Below, piece by piece: positions 1 through 6,001 of a stretch of 7,249 nt of DNA (within the stretch, counting starts at the first letter, position 1; every line of letters starts with the position of its first letter). The position numbers and the translations under genes are program-made. The stretch is from assembly GCA_049297395.1 (NCBI GenBank), contig JBAQUG010000453.1, positions 1-7,249 on the forward strand, given 5' to 3'. Under the pieces are notes generated by a model. The model had not been told where the DNA came from, searched no databases, and saw nothing but the letters and a program-made list of their open reading frames with translations. This DNA comes from GWF2-50-93 sp049297395 (GTDB lineage Bacteria > Verrucomicrobiota > Lentisphaeria > Victivallales > GWF2-50-93).

Positions 1-77
1 CTCCTGATGACATACAGCTTCAACAGCATCGGCGAAGGCCTTTCAATCCTATAGATGTCAGCTTCTATTGTCGTCAT
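1..77 (-). CDS. 5' end of a probable bacterial PH-domain membrane protein (partial, runs off the window)
   Basis: An ATG at 75-77 on the minus strand opens a frame that stays open to the left edge, giving 25 complete codons. The peptide starts MTTIEADIYRIERPSP and continues LLKLYVIR. A strong ribosome binding site (AGGGA, about 6 nt before the ATG) supports a real start. The pattern I-Y-x-I-x-R-P-S-P-x-L-L-x-x-Y resembles the N-terminus of membrane proteins with bacterial PH (bPH2/YdbS-like) domains, where such a segment precedes the first membrane helix. That family call rests on a short similarity from memory and is tentative. The gene lies downstream of the kinase on the same strand, separated by 139 nt that hold a large palindrome, so it may be co-transcribed with the kinase. 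Most of the protein lies outside the window. Confidence 0.6.
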   Translation of the reverse strand, partial: MTTIEADIYRIERPSPMLLKLYVIR

Positions 78-100
78 ATATTTCCCTGTTTAGTTCATAA

Positions 101-214
101 AACCCGAAGCGCGAAATTCGGAACAAATTCCAAATTCGAAGTTTTGATTTTTTTCAAACATTTGAATTTTCTGTTTTATTGTTTCGGATTTCGTGCTTCG
201 GATTTCGAGTTTGG
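101..214. repeat. Large imperfect palindrome in the spacer between the kinase and the PH-like gene
   Basis: The arms at 104-126 and 179-201 are complementary at 20 of 23 positions. All three exceptions would be G-U pairs in a plus-strand RNA, and A-C mismatches in a minus-strand RNA. Inside them, 132-147 and 154-169 are complementary at 13 of 16 positions around a T6 loop (148-153). The right side continues with more of the same motif (GATTTCGAGTTTGGG, 201-215), ending just before the kinase stop codon. The sequence is built from variations on GAAATTCGAA, is A/T-rich, and has no coding frame I trust. It looks like a dispersed intergenic repeat or folded spacer. It could also act as a 3' stabiliser or terminator for the kinase mRNA. 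Confidence 0.75.
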
Positions 215-216
215 GT

Positions 217-1782
217 TTAATCCACTCCGTCTTCCTTGACCTTCTTCTTCCTGTTCAGATATTCCATCGCCTTCTTGATTTCAAATTCGAAATCCTTGGC
301 ATAGGGCCCATTGCCAGCATAGTTCTCCCATGTCGAAACAGCCTTGTCGAGATCTCCTATCTTCTCGAACTCGTATGACTGCTTCTTCAGCACCTCGAGG
401 GCGGCCCTCTTCTGATCCTGGAGCTTCTTGTTCCTGATCTTCTGGGCTTTATCAAGGATTTTATCCATTTCAACCTTCGCCTCGGCGGAGAATTCAGGAT
501 CGCCGGCCTTCTGTACATTTTCAAGCATGACAAGGGCCTTCCTGAAGTTCGCAGGTTCCGGATTGGCCTCTATGAATTTAACAGCCTCATCCAAAAGATG
601 CCTTGCCTGGTCCTTCCTGGAGTCAAGCATGCTTTTCTTGACAACAAACCCGAAACCCGAAAGACAGACTATGAAGAGGATAATATAGATTGCAACTTTC
701 AACATTTTCTTTGACACAGGGAAACCACCTTTTGCCTTCTTCCGCACAGGCTTGACTGTTTCCGGCACAGGCATCTGGACTGCAGTCCTGCCTGTCTTAA
801 CAGATGCAGAGCCCTTTCCGTCCTCGCCAAGCTCATCCATGATATCCTTTATCTCCCCGATGCAGTCATCCCATTTTTCAAACCTGTCTTCCTTCCTCTT
901 CGCCATCATGATGGCGATAAGCTCCACGGTCTTCTGCGATACGGACGGCCTCAGTTTCCTCGGATCAGGCACAGGTTCGTCAAGATGCCTTGCAAGAACC
1001 TCCATGGCGTTCTCCCCGGGGTAAGGGGGAGAACCAGTAAGCATATGGTAGAGGCTTGCACCCAGCGAATACATGTCCGCCCTGAAATCCATGTCCTTGA
1101 GCGCCTTCGCCTGTTCCGGGCTGACGTATTGTGGAGAGCCAACCATCATTCCCGCCATCGTCAGCTCCACATCCTCACCGGAAACCTTCTTGGAAATGCC
1201 CAGATCCATCAGCTTGACTTCATTCTCGCCGGTCAGCATGATATTGGCCGGCTTTATGTCCCTGTGCAGTATCCCGTGTTTCTCCCAGGCGTACTTGAGG
1301 GCGTAGGCTATCTCGCAGGTGATCCTCAACGCCTCGTGCTCAGTGAACCTGTGGCCTTCATCCAGCATCCTCTTGATGTCCTTGCCATCAATGAACGTCA
1401 TCGCGAAATAATATACGTTCCCGTCCTTGCCGGCCTCGATGGCGCTGACGACGTTCGGGTGCTCTATCTGTGCGAGGATGCGGACTTCGCGGTAGAATCT
1501 TTCAAGATACGCCTGGTCCTTGATCAGATCCTCATGCAGTATTTTCACTGCGACAGGACGGTTGTCCATGGAACGCTGCCCGGCCAGATAGACCTCTCCC
1601 ATGCCTCCAATTCCAATCCTCTCCTTGACAAGATAGTCGCCTACAACCGAACCTTTCGGCAGGAGAGGCCCGGGCGCCATCATCTCCGTCCGGCATAGCG
1701 GACACCTTATCATGGTCTCTTCAAGGGCGTCATCCCAGTCGAATTCCTTCTTGCAGGAAGGGCATATGTATGTATTTTTCAA
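217..1782 (-). CDS. Membrane-anchored Hanks-type Ser/Thr protein kinase with N-terminal zinc ribbon
   Basis: This is a signalling kinase that would phosphorylate Ser/Thr of unknown target proteins. From the TTG at 1782 the protein has 521 residues. It starts with a zinc ribbon (C7-x2-C10 and C27-x2-C30). The kinase domain (about 49-320) has a glycine-rich loop GIGGMG (57-62), the VAVK lysine (K80), the alpha-C glutamate in REVRIL (E99), the catalytic loop HRDIKPAN (D175, N180), a metal-binding motif reading DLG rather than DFG (D193), and GSPQYVSPEQA in the activation segment. All key residues are present, so it should be active. One membrane helix follows (about 363-381), then an extracytoplasmic tail of about 140 residues with helical, TPR-like repeats. 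There are no PASTA repeats. TTG 1782 is preferred because AGGAA lies 7 nt upstream. The TTG at 1809 would add nine residues but has no ribosome binding site. Confidence 0.95.
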   Translation of the reverse strand: MKNTYICPSCKKEFDWDDALEETMIRCPLCRTEMMAPGPLLPKGSVVGDYLVKERIGIGGMGEVYLAGQRSMDNRPVAVKILHEDLIKDQAYLERFYREVRILAQIEHPNVVSAIEAGKDGNVYYFAMTFIDGKDIKRMLDEGHRFTEHEALRITCEIAYALKYAWEKHGILHRDIKPANIMLTGENEVKLMDLGISKKVSGEDVELTMAGMMVGSPQYVSPEQAKALKDMDFRADMYSLGASLYHMLTGSPPYPGENAMEVLARHLDEPVPDPRKLRPSVSQKTVELIAIMMAKRKEDRFEKWDDCIGEIKDIMDELGEDGKGSASVKTGRTAVQMPVPETVKPVRKKAKGGFPVSKKMLKVAIYIILFIVCLSGFGFVVKKSMLDSRKDQARHLLDEAVKFIEANPEPANFRKALVMLENVQKAGDPEFSAEAKVEMDKILDKAQKIRNKKLQDQKRAALEVLKKQSYEFEKIGDLDKAVSTWENYAGNGPYAKDFEFEIKKAMEYLNRKKKVKEDGVD

Positions 1783-1825
1783 ATATCGATTCCTATATCC
1801 GAGGTACAATTTACAGGTTTGTTGT

Positions 1826-1853
1826 AAAATATTCCCTGATTGTGCATAATCAA
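1826..1853 (-). promoter_or_regulatory. Possible promoter for the kinase gene
   Basis: On the minus strand TTGATT (1848-1853) and TATTTT (1826-1831) are spaced by 16 nt, a weak sigma70-like match. Transcription would begin near 1819, leaving a leader of about 37 nt to the TTG at 1782. A start at 1809 would be left with only about 10 nt of leader, which mildly supports the shorter protein. The region is A/T-rich, so chance matches are likely. Confidence 0.25.
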
Positions 1854-1883
1854 ATATTGGAACTTCAATAAATCACCATAACT

Positions 1884-1911
1884 TTGACTTTGCCGCTTGC
1901 CGGGCTATTAT
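1884..1911 (+). promoter_or_regulatory. Sigma70-like promoter of the lipoprotein gene
   Basis: TTGACT (1884-1889) and TATTAT (1906-1911) each match the consensus at five of six bases, with a 16-nt spacer. Transcription would start near 1918, giving a leader of about 32 nt before the ATG at 1951. It faces away from the kinase promoter region, so the two genes form a divergent pair. Confidence 0.5.
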
Positions 1912-1950
1912 CTGAAAGAGTGTCAAACATGAAAATCCCGGAGGCATCTG

Positions 1951-2259
1951 ATGAAGAAACTTGTTATCGCCTGTCTTTCCATTTCTCTCCTCGTAACGCT
2001 AATATCCGCCTGCGGATCAAAAGAGGAGACAGCAGTAAATCCAGCTCCGTTCGAAGCGGCCATCAAGGATTACTGTAAAAGCAGGAACATGGAAATGAAG
2101 GTTGCCAGCTTTGAAAAGATCGATGTCAAGGACAATGACGCCACATCAATCTGCAGGATGGAGTCGGCTGAAGTCCCCGGCCCGAAGGTCGCCTGGCAGT
2201 TCACCTTCAAGAAGGAAAACGACAGGTGGAAGGCCGTTTCACAGGAAACAAAAAAATAG
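1951..2259 (+). CDS. Small predicted lipoprotein of unknown function
   Basis: The product is a 102-residue protein with a classic lipoprotein signal peptide: MKK, a hydrophobic stretch (4-18), and the lipobox I-S-A-C with the lipidated cysteine at C21. Glycine at the next position gives no Asp-type inner-membrane retention signal, so outer-membrane sorting is possible if the host is diderm. The mature part of about 80 residues has two further cysteines (C42, C68) that could form a disulfide. It ends in an alternating polar/hydrophobic stretch with two tryptophans (W82, W93), as in a small beta-rich fold. I do not recognise a family. The ribosome binding site is excellent (GGAGG, 6 nt before the ATG). 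This is the only plus-strand gene in the window. It diverges from the kinase and converges on the ArnT-like gene with an 18-nt gap. Confidence 0.88.
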   Translation: MKKLVIACLSISLLVTLISACGSKEETAVNPAPFEAAIKDYCKSRNMEMKVASFEKIDVKDNDATSICRMESAEVPGPKVAWQFTFKKENDRWKAVSQETKK

Positions 2260-2277
2260 GCCGGTCGCCGCCAGATC

Positions 2278-3942
2278 CTAATCGAGTTCCAACAGCCGGT
2301 AGTTCGCCTTGCCTCGCTTGAAGGCGAGAATCTCCCGTGGATTCCTGGATTCGAGGATGTTGTTATTCTCCGACAGCTCGGCCAACAACTCATCCCTGGA
2401 CAGCAGATATTTCACGCCAGCTCCCAACTGTCCGGGCTTCACCAGGAATTCTACACGGGGCTTGACGTAGAAAAGAAACGGTTCGCACTCTATTTGATAT
2501 GAATACAGCACATTCCCTGAAATCTTGTCGCTTAACAACTTCCCAGTCTCACTGGTGTTCTTGCTGAACCTCTTCTCCACCGCAGGAAGCACGAACGAAG
2601 CATGGAAAACCACCACTGCCGCCACGGCAACCCCGCTGGCAAGAACCAGCTTTTCATATCCGCATACAAGCTTTCTCTCCCTGTAGACTGAATAGGCAAC
2701 CAGGCACACCAGCATTGCTCCGAAGAAGATTCCAGACCGCGTCTCTGTTGAAGCAAATGAATTAAGAAACTCTCCAAGCCTTGGCGGAAAAGCTCCCGGC
2801 ACTGAATTGACGACGAAGATCAATGCTACGGCGATTGCTGATACAGCGGCAACCGCCGTCAGGAGGAAAAGGAGGATGCGCCTCCATGCTTTTTCAGCAA
2901 TCGCAGGCATGGAAGGCTGGACGGACACGAGCCACCCAAGCAGCGTGAAAGCCAGACAGAAAAGCGGAAACGAATATCTCGCCTTCGTGCCGGGCATGAG
3001 GTTGACCACCGCAAAAGACAGTATCAATGCCAGCCTGCACGCCTTGAATATCCTGATATTACGTTCTCCAAGATTAGCGACCCATCCGGGAATCCACAGG
3101 AACGGTATCAGGACGAGCCAGGGGAGATATCCCATGACCGCTCCAAGCACACGCTTTATCCATAGGAGCAGATTGACGTCTTCCGCCGTGAACCTCAATA
3201 CGATCTCGTTGAGCCAGGTAGTGGCCATCTGTTCCGAATGGGTTTTCGGCGCGTTGATCAGGAATGCCCATGAAAAGAAAATCATGCACATGATGGCAAT
3301 GCCGGCGAAATGCTCATATCGCAGCAGCTCCTTTGAACGTCTTTCAGAAATCACGACGCTCAGGACTACCGCGTAGAAGAAAAGCAGAATCAACGGGCCT
3401 TTCACAAGAAGGCCGAATCCGATTATCAAGGCAGTTATGAGCCAGAGGCGGAGCCTGGAAAAATCCGCAGCTGTCCACAGGTTGAGCCAGCAGACGGTGG
3501 CTATCCCGGTTATTGCCGCGTATATGCTGTCGATTTCAATCTGGCGCCCGTTGTCGAACGAGCCATATGCCGTCATGAAGAGTATCGCCCCCATGAAGCG
3601 CGCCTTCAGAGAAAGAAGTTCCGATGACATCAGGACGAGCGTGGAGACAAATGCAAGCATGAAAAGCGCCGCTGGCAGCCTGGCTGCGAATTCCGAACGA
3701 TCGCCGCAGGCAAGGAACGAGCCTGCAATCAGCCAGTTTATCATCGGAGGTTTCTTGAAATATTCATTGCCTGCCAGGCTTGGAGTCCTCCAGTTCCCGG
3801 TATCAATCATCCCGACGGCCGGCATTATCCTCCTGCCCTCGTTGAAATTAATGTCCAGGGTGCCGAGTCCAGGAAGATATATTCCAGCCCATATGAGGAA
3901 TACGACGATGTAGGCGTTCAGCTTGTTTAAAGCAAAGTCCAT
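2278..3942 (-). CDS. ArnT-like GT-C (GT83/PMT family) membrane glycosyltransferase
   Basis: This family moves a sugar from a polyprenyl-phosphate carrier onto an acceptor such as lipid A or another glycan at the outer face of the inner membrane. The protein has 554 residues, close to ArnT, with about a dozen hydrophobic segments and a soluble C-terminal part (about 455-554). Landmarks align with E. coli ArnT as I recall it: NEGRR (34-38) against DETRY; GNWRTP and YFKKPP (49-66) against GDWIVP and YFEKP; D138 in EIDSIYA; K181 in LLVKG; E246; YLPWL (272-276); and K320/R322/Y323 in PGTKARY. The first loop reads N34-E35, where ArnT has a catalytic D-E pair. Start ATG 3942 has only a weak GAAGAA site. 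It follows the oxidoreductase gene by 133 nt that hold two hairpins. Donor and acceptor are unknown. Confidence 0.9.
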   Translation of the reverse strand: MDFALNKLNAYIVVFLIWAGIYLPGLGTLDINFNEGRRIMPAVGMIDTGNWRTPSLAGNEYFKKPPMINWLIAGSFLACGDRSEFAARLPAALFMLAFVSTLVLMSSELLSLKARFMGAILFMTAYGSFDNGRQIEIDSIYAAITGIATVCWLNLWTAADFSRLRLWLITALIIGFGLLVKGPLILLFFYAVVLSVVISERRSKELLRYEHFAGIAIMCMIFFSWAFLINAPKTHSEQMATTWLNEIVLRFTAEDVNLLLWIKRVLGAVMGYLPWLVLIPFLWIPGWVANLGERNIRIFKACRLALILSFAVVNLMPGTKARYSFPLFCLAFTLLGWLVSVQPSMPAIAEKAWRRILLFLLTAVAAVSAIAVALIFVVNSVPGAFPPRLGEFLNSFASTETRSGIFFGAMLVCLVAYSVYRERKLVCGYEKLVLASGVAVAAVVVFHASFVLPAVEKRFSKNTSETGKLLSDKISGNVLYSYQIECEPFLFYVKPRVEFLVKPGQLGAGVKYLLSRDELLAELSENNNILESRNPREILAFKRGKANYRLLELD

Positions 3943-3954
3943 TGGAATTCTTCA

Positions 3955-3964
3955 GGTTATAACC
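3955..3964. repeat. Perfect 10-bp palindrome upstream of the ArnT-like gene
   Basis: GGTTATAACC is a perfect inverted repeat ending 13 nt before the ArnT-like start codon on the minus strand. Its centre contains TATAAC, a possible -10 element, but I see no convincing -35 at the right distance. It could be a small operator or chance. Confidence 0.3.
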
Positions 3965-3990
3965 GTTGATGTACAAAAAGCCACCGACTG

Positions 3991-4058
3991 CATCGAGTGC
4001 GCCAAAGCATGGCGTTTTCGATGAAAACGCCTCCCGAGCCAGTTTCATCGAAACTGGC
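3991..4058. repeat. Two adjacent perfect hairpins in mirrored orientation, plus a third imperfect arm
   Basis: Hairpin 1 is GGCGTTTTC (4011-4019), loop GAT, GAAAACGCC (4023-4031). Hairpin 2 is GCCAGTTTC (4038-4046), loop ATC, GAAACTGGC (4050-4058). Each stem has nine perfect pairs. The 11-base cores TTTCGATGAAA and TTTCATCGAAA are reverse complements, so the two units are inverted copies and could also pair with each other around a 16-nt loop. An earlier segment, 3991-4003, is complementary to 4011-4023 except for three central bases. The element lies 18-85 nt past the oxidoreductase stop codon and before the ArnT-like gene. No T-run follows directly on the minus strand, so a simple intrinsic terminator is unlikely. 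A repetitive extragenic palindrome or mRNA-stabilising structure fits better. Confidence 0.8.
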
Positions 4059-4075
4059 ATACTGAAAACCCCAGC

Positions 4076-5155
4076 TCAGGCAGTCTTCCTGCCAAGCAGC
4101 GATTTTGTGACAGCGCATCCGGGATGCACCTTCTGTCCGCCGAGCGCCGCCGATTCATATAGCGCTGTAAGTATCTCGATGTTCTTCTTGCCCTCCGGTG
4201 CTTCGACAAGCGCAGGCTTGCTGTTCACTATGGCATCAATCACGTTCGCGAGATACGGGGAATGCCCGTGACCATAGACATTTGGGACTTCCTGCGAAGA
4301 CGCAGTCACCATGTGCATGTCGTCCGGCTGTTCGTCCTGGAATTTCCAGTACAGGATCTTGTTGACTGCATGTCCGCCAATGATGATCGTACCCTTCTCA
4401 CCGAGAAGGCTGAGCGAACCTTCGAGATCTTCCGGACGCGATGCAACGGTGGCCTCGTATGCGCCAAGGGCGCCTGACTTGAACTTGAACGTCGCCAGGG
4501 ACGTGTCCTCGACTTCTATGTCCAGCAGACGCGTTGCCGTAATGCACTGCATCGACTCAATAGGCCCCATGAACCATTGGAGAAGATCAAGATGATGGCT
4601 GGCCTGCTGCGACATCACGCCGCCGTCAAGCTCCCAGGTCCCATGCCAGTCGTCCTGCTCGTAATACGCCTGCACGCGCTTCCATCTGACGCGGACCGTG
4701 CCCATCACCATTTTTCCGAAACGCCCTGAGTCAAGCGCCTGCCTGGCCGAGACTACGGCAGGATTGAAGCGGTTCTGCTTGACTACGAAGAGACGGCACT
4801 TGTGATCCGCGCATGCCTTAATCATCGCCTCGCAGTCGGAAACACGGAGGGACATGGGCTTCTCGACGACTATGTGCTTTCCGTATTGGGCGACATCTAT
4901 GACGTGCCTCGCGTGGTAGCCTGTCGGAGTTGCAATATCGACAACATCAAGCTCATGGTGCTTTTTCATCATGTCATGATAGTCAAGATAATAAGGTACT
5001 TTGAATTCCTCCGACTTGGCCTTAGCTTTTTTCTCGTCGACATCGCATATGGCGATAAGCTCCCCATCTATTTTCCCGGATGTCAACGCCTTCAGATGGT
5101 TGTTGGAGACGCGCCCGCATCCTATGACTGCAAATTTCAATTTCTTCTTGTTCAT
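4076..5155 (-). CDS. Gfo/Idh/MocA family NAD(P)-dependent oxidoreductase, probably sugar-nucleotide type
   Basis: The protein has 359 residues, the normal length for the family. The N-terminal Rossmann fold has G-C-G-R-V-S (12-17) for dinucleotide binding, CDVD at the end of strand 2 (D39), TPTGYHA (76-82), and the family signature EKP (98-100). The C-terminal alpha/beta domain has the substrate site pattern DGGV (177-180) and QASHHLD (184-190), with H188 as the likely catalytic histidine. The long conserved segments VKQNRFNP, MGTVRVRW, LLGEKGT and NVYGHGH recall dehydrogenases found in LPS or capsule clusters, including those annotated as UDP-N-acetylglucosaminuronate 3-dehydrogenase (WbpB/WlbA-like). 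No partner aminotransferase or 6-dehydrogenase is visible, so the substrate stays open. ATG 5155 follows GAGGG with about 10 nt spacing. It lies 72 nt after the VTT gene in the same direction. Confidence 0.93.
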   Translation of the reverse strand: MNKKKLKFAVIGCGRVSNNHLKALTSGKIDGELIAICDVDEKKAKAKSEEFKVPYYLDYHDMMKKHHELDVVDIATPTGYHARHVIDVAQYGKHIVVEKPMSLRVSDCEAMIKACADHKCRLFVVKQNRFNPAVVSARQALDSGRFGKMVMGTVRVRWKRVQAYYEQDDWHGTWELDGGVMSQQASHHLDLLQWFMGPIESMQCITATRLLDIEVEDTSLATFKFKSGALGAYEATVASRPEDLEGSLSLLGEKGTIIIGGHAVNKILYWKFQDEQPDDMHMVTASSQEVPNVYGHGHSPYLANVIDAIVNSKPALVEAPEGKKNIEILTALYESAALGGQKVHPGCAVTKSLLGRKTA

Positions 5156-5176
5156 TTTATAGCCGCCCTCATATTT

Positions 5177-5210
5177 ATATTTTCTTTCCCAGGACAGGAA
5201 AAGAAAATAT
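5177..5210. repeat. 14-bp hairpin between the VTT gene and the oxidoreductase gene
   Basis: Arms 5177-5190 and 5197-5210 pair over 14 positions around a 6-nt loop, with a single T-G mismatch that would be a wobble pair in RNA of the minus strand. The stem is A/T-rich with a CC/GG top. On the minus strand it is not followed by a T-run, so it is more likely an mRNA processing or stability element than a terminator. A weak promoter-like pair, TTGAAA (5226-5231) and TATTTT (5204-5209), overlaps its edge and could give the oxidoreductase gene its own transcription start. Confidence 0.7.
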
Positions 5211-5227
5211 TTGTTCTATCAGTTTTT

Positions 5228-6001
5228 TCAATTGGAATTATTTTTTTTGTTCCGCGAATAAAGTCTTGCGATCAGCCAGATGGCGACGAGCGCGAGCAGC
5301 GCAAGCATTATGTAGATCATGCTCTGGCCGATCGTCCCCTGCTTTGCACCCTTGCCGATAAGCGTGAATGGAATAGCCTCGGGGAAAAGGCCTATCAATG
5401 TTCCGATGAGGAAGTCCCTGTGCCTTATCGGTGACAGGCCGAGTATCAGGTTTATCACCATTCCATGTATTGGCATCTGCCTCGCGAGTATGACCGCCGG
5501 GATCCCGCCATGATCCAGGATCCTTGTCAGCTTGTTGAGCCCATGGCTGTGACGCAGTACGAAATTCCTGCCGCCCCACCTGACAAAAAGGAAGATGATA
5601 TAATATGCCATCAACGTGCCGATGACGCAGTATGTCAGACCCCAGACAAATCCGAATGCCATGCCGCCGACCGGACATAGGAGAAGACGGGGCACGCCGG
5701 CGCAGACAAGCGCACAGACCCCGAGAATGAAGATCACCGGCGCCAGCATTCCGGTCTGCTTTATCTTTTCGCAGATCTCCGGAGCCTTGTCAATGTATTG
5801 CTTGAGCGGAGAATTATAGGCAATGAAGATAATGACGACAAACCCGAGCAGGAAGAGCAGGTCTTTCCTTATCGCAAGAACCGAACTTGAGGCAGGCTTC
5901 TCGATCAGATGCTGGAAATCGCCCTCAGAACCGCTGTCGCCATTCCGATTCCCGTTCCCATTCACATTATTTTGAGGAGTATTCGTCTCCAACTCTGTCA
6001 C
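5228..6001 (-). CDS. TVP38/TMEM64 family (VTT/DedA superfamily) integral membrane protein
   Basis: The 257-residue protein begins with a polar tail of about 45 residues rich in Asn and Gly, then has membrane segments at about 48-64, 86-103, 113-140, 177-190 (possibly re-entrant), 198-216 and 226-246. The VTT core is clear: AGVPRLLLCPVGGMAFG (101-117), a G-rich helix, RWGGR (141-145), then ARQMPIHGMVINLILGLS (173-190) and the G-T-x-I-G-x-x-P pattern (200-207). Members of this superfamily scramble or transport lipids, and some DedA proteins are linked to recycling of undecaprenyl phosphate. Which lipid this one handles is unknown. The start is a GTG at 6001, 35 nt before the upstream GT2 frame ends, with only a weak AAGAG site, so translation is probably coupled to GT2. 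Confidence 0.9.
   Translation of the reverse strand: MTELETNTPQNNVNGNGNRNGDSGSEGDFQHLIEKPASSSVLAIRKDLLFLLGFVVIIFIAYNSPLKQYIDKAPEICEKIKQTGMLAPVIFILGVCALVCAGVPRLLLCPVGGMAFGFVWGLTYCVIGTLMAYYIIFLFVRWGGRNFVLRHSHGLNKLTRILDHGGIPAVILARQMPIHGMVINLILGLSPIRHRDFLIGTLIGLFPEAIPFTLIGKGAKQGTIGQSMIYIMLALLALVAIWLIARLYSRNKKNNSN

Noticed and set aside
985..1698. Plus-strand open frame of 237 codons
   Set aside because: It lies wholly antisense to the kinase catalytic domain, whose motifs are intact in the other frame. The peptide has no recognisable domain; long antisense frames are common over such genes.
1783..1809. Longer kinase start at TTG 1809
   Set aside because: There is no ribosome binding site before it, while TTG 1782 has AGGAA at 7 nt and starts just before the zinc ribbon.
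2260..2277. Possible terminator between the convergent lipoprotein and ArnT-like genes
   Set aside because: GGCGGCGACCGGCC before a T-rich run on the minus strand looks like a terminator at first sight, but only a few base pairs can form, so the case is too weak.
3848..4060. Minus-strand frame of 70 codons over the double hairpin and the ArnT-like gene start
   Set aside because: It overlaps the ArnT-like gene in another frame and its first part is the palindrome itself, so the open frame is probably a by-product of the repeat.
4802..5434. Plus-strand open frame of 210 codons
   Set aside because: It runs antisense across the start of the oxidoreductase gene, the hairpin spacer and the end of the VTT gene, all of which are well supported on the minus strand.
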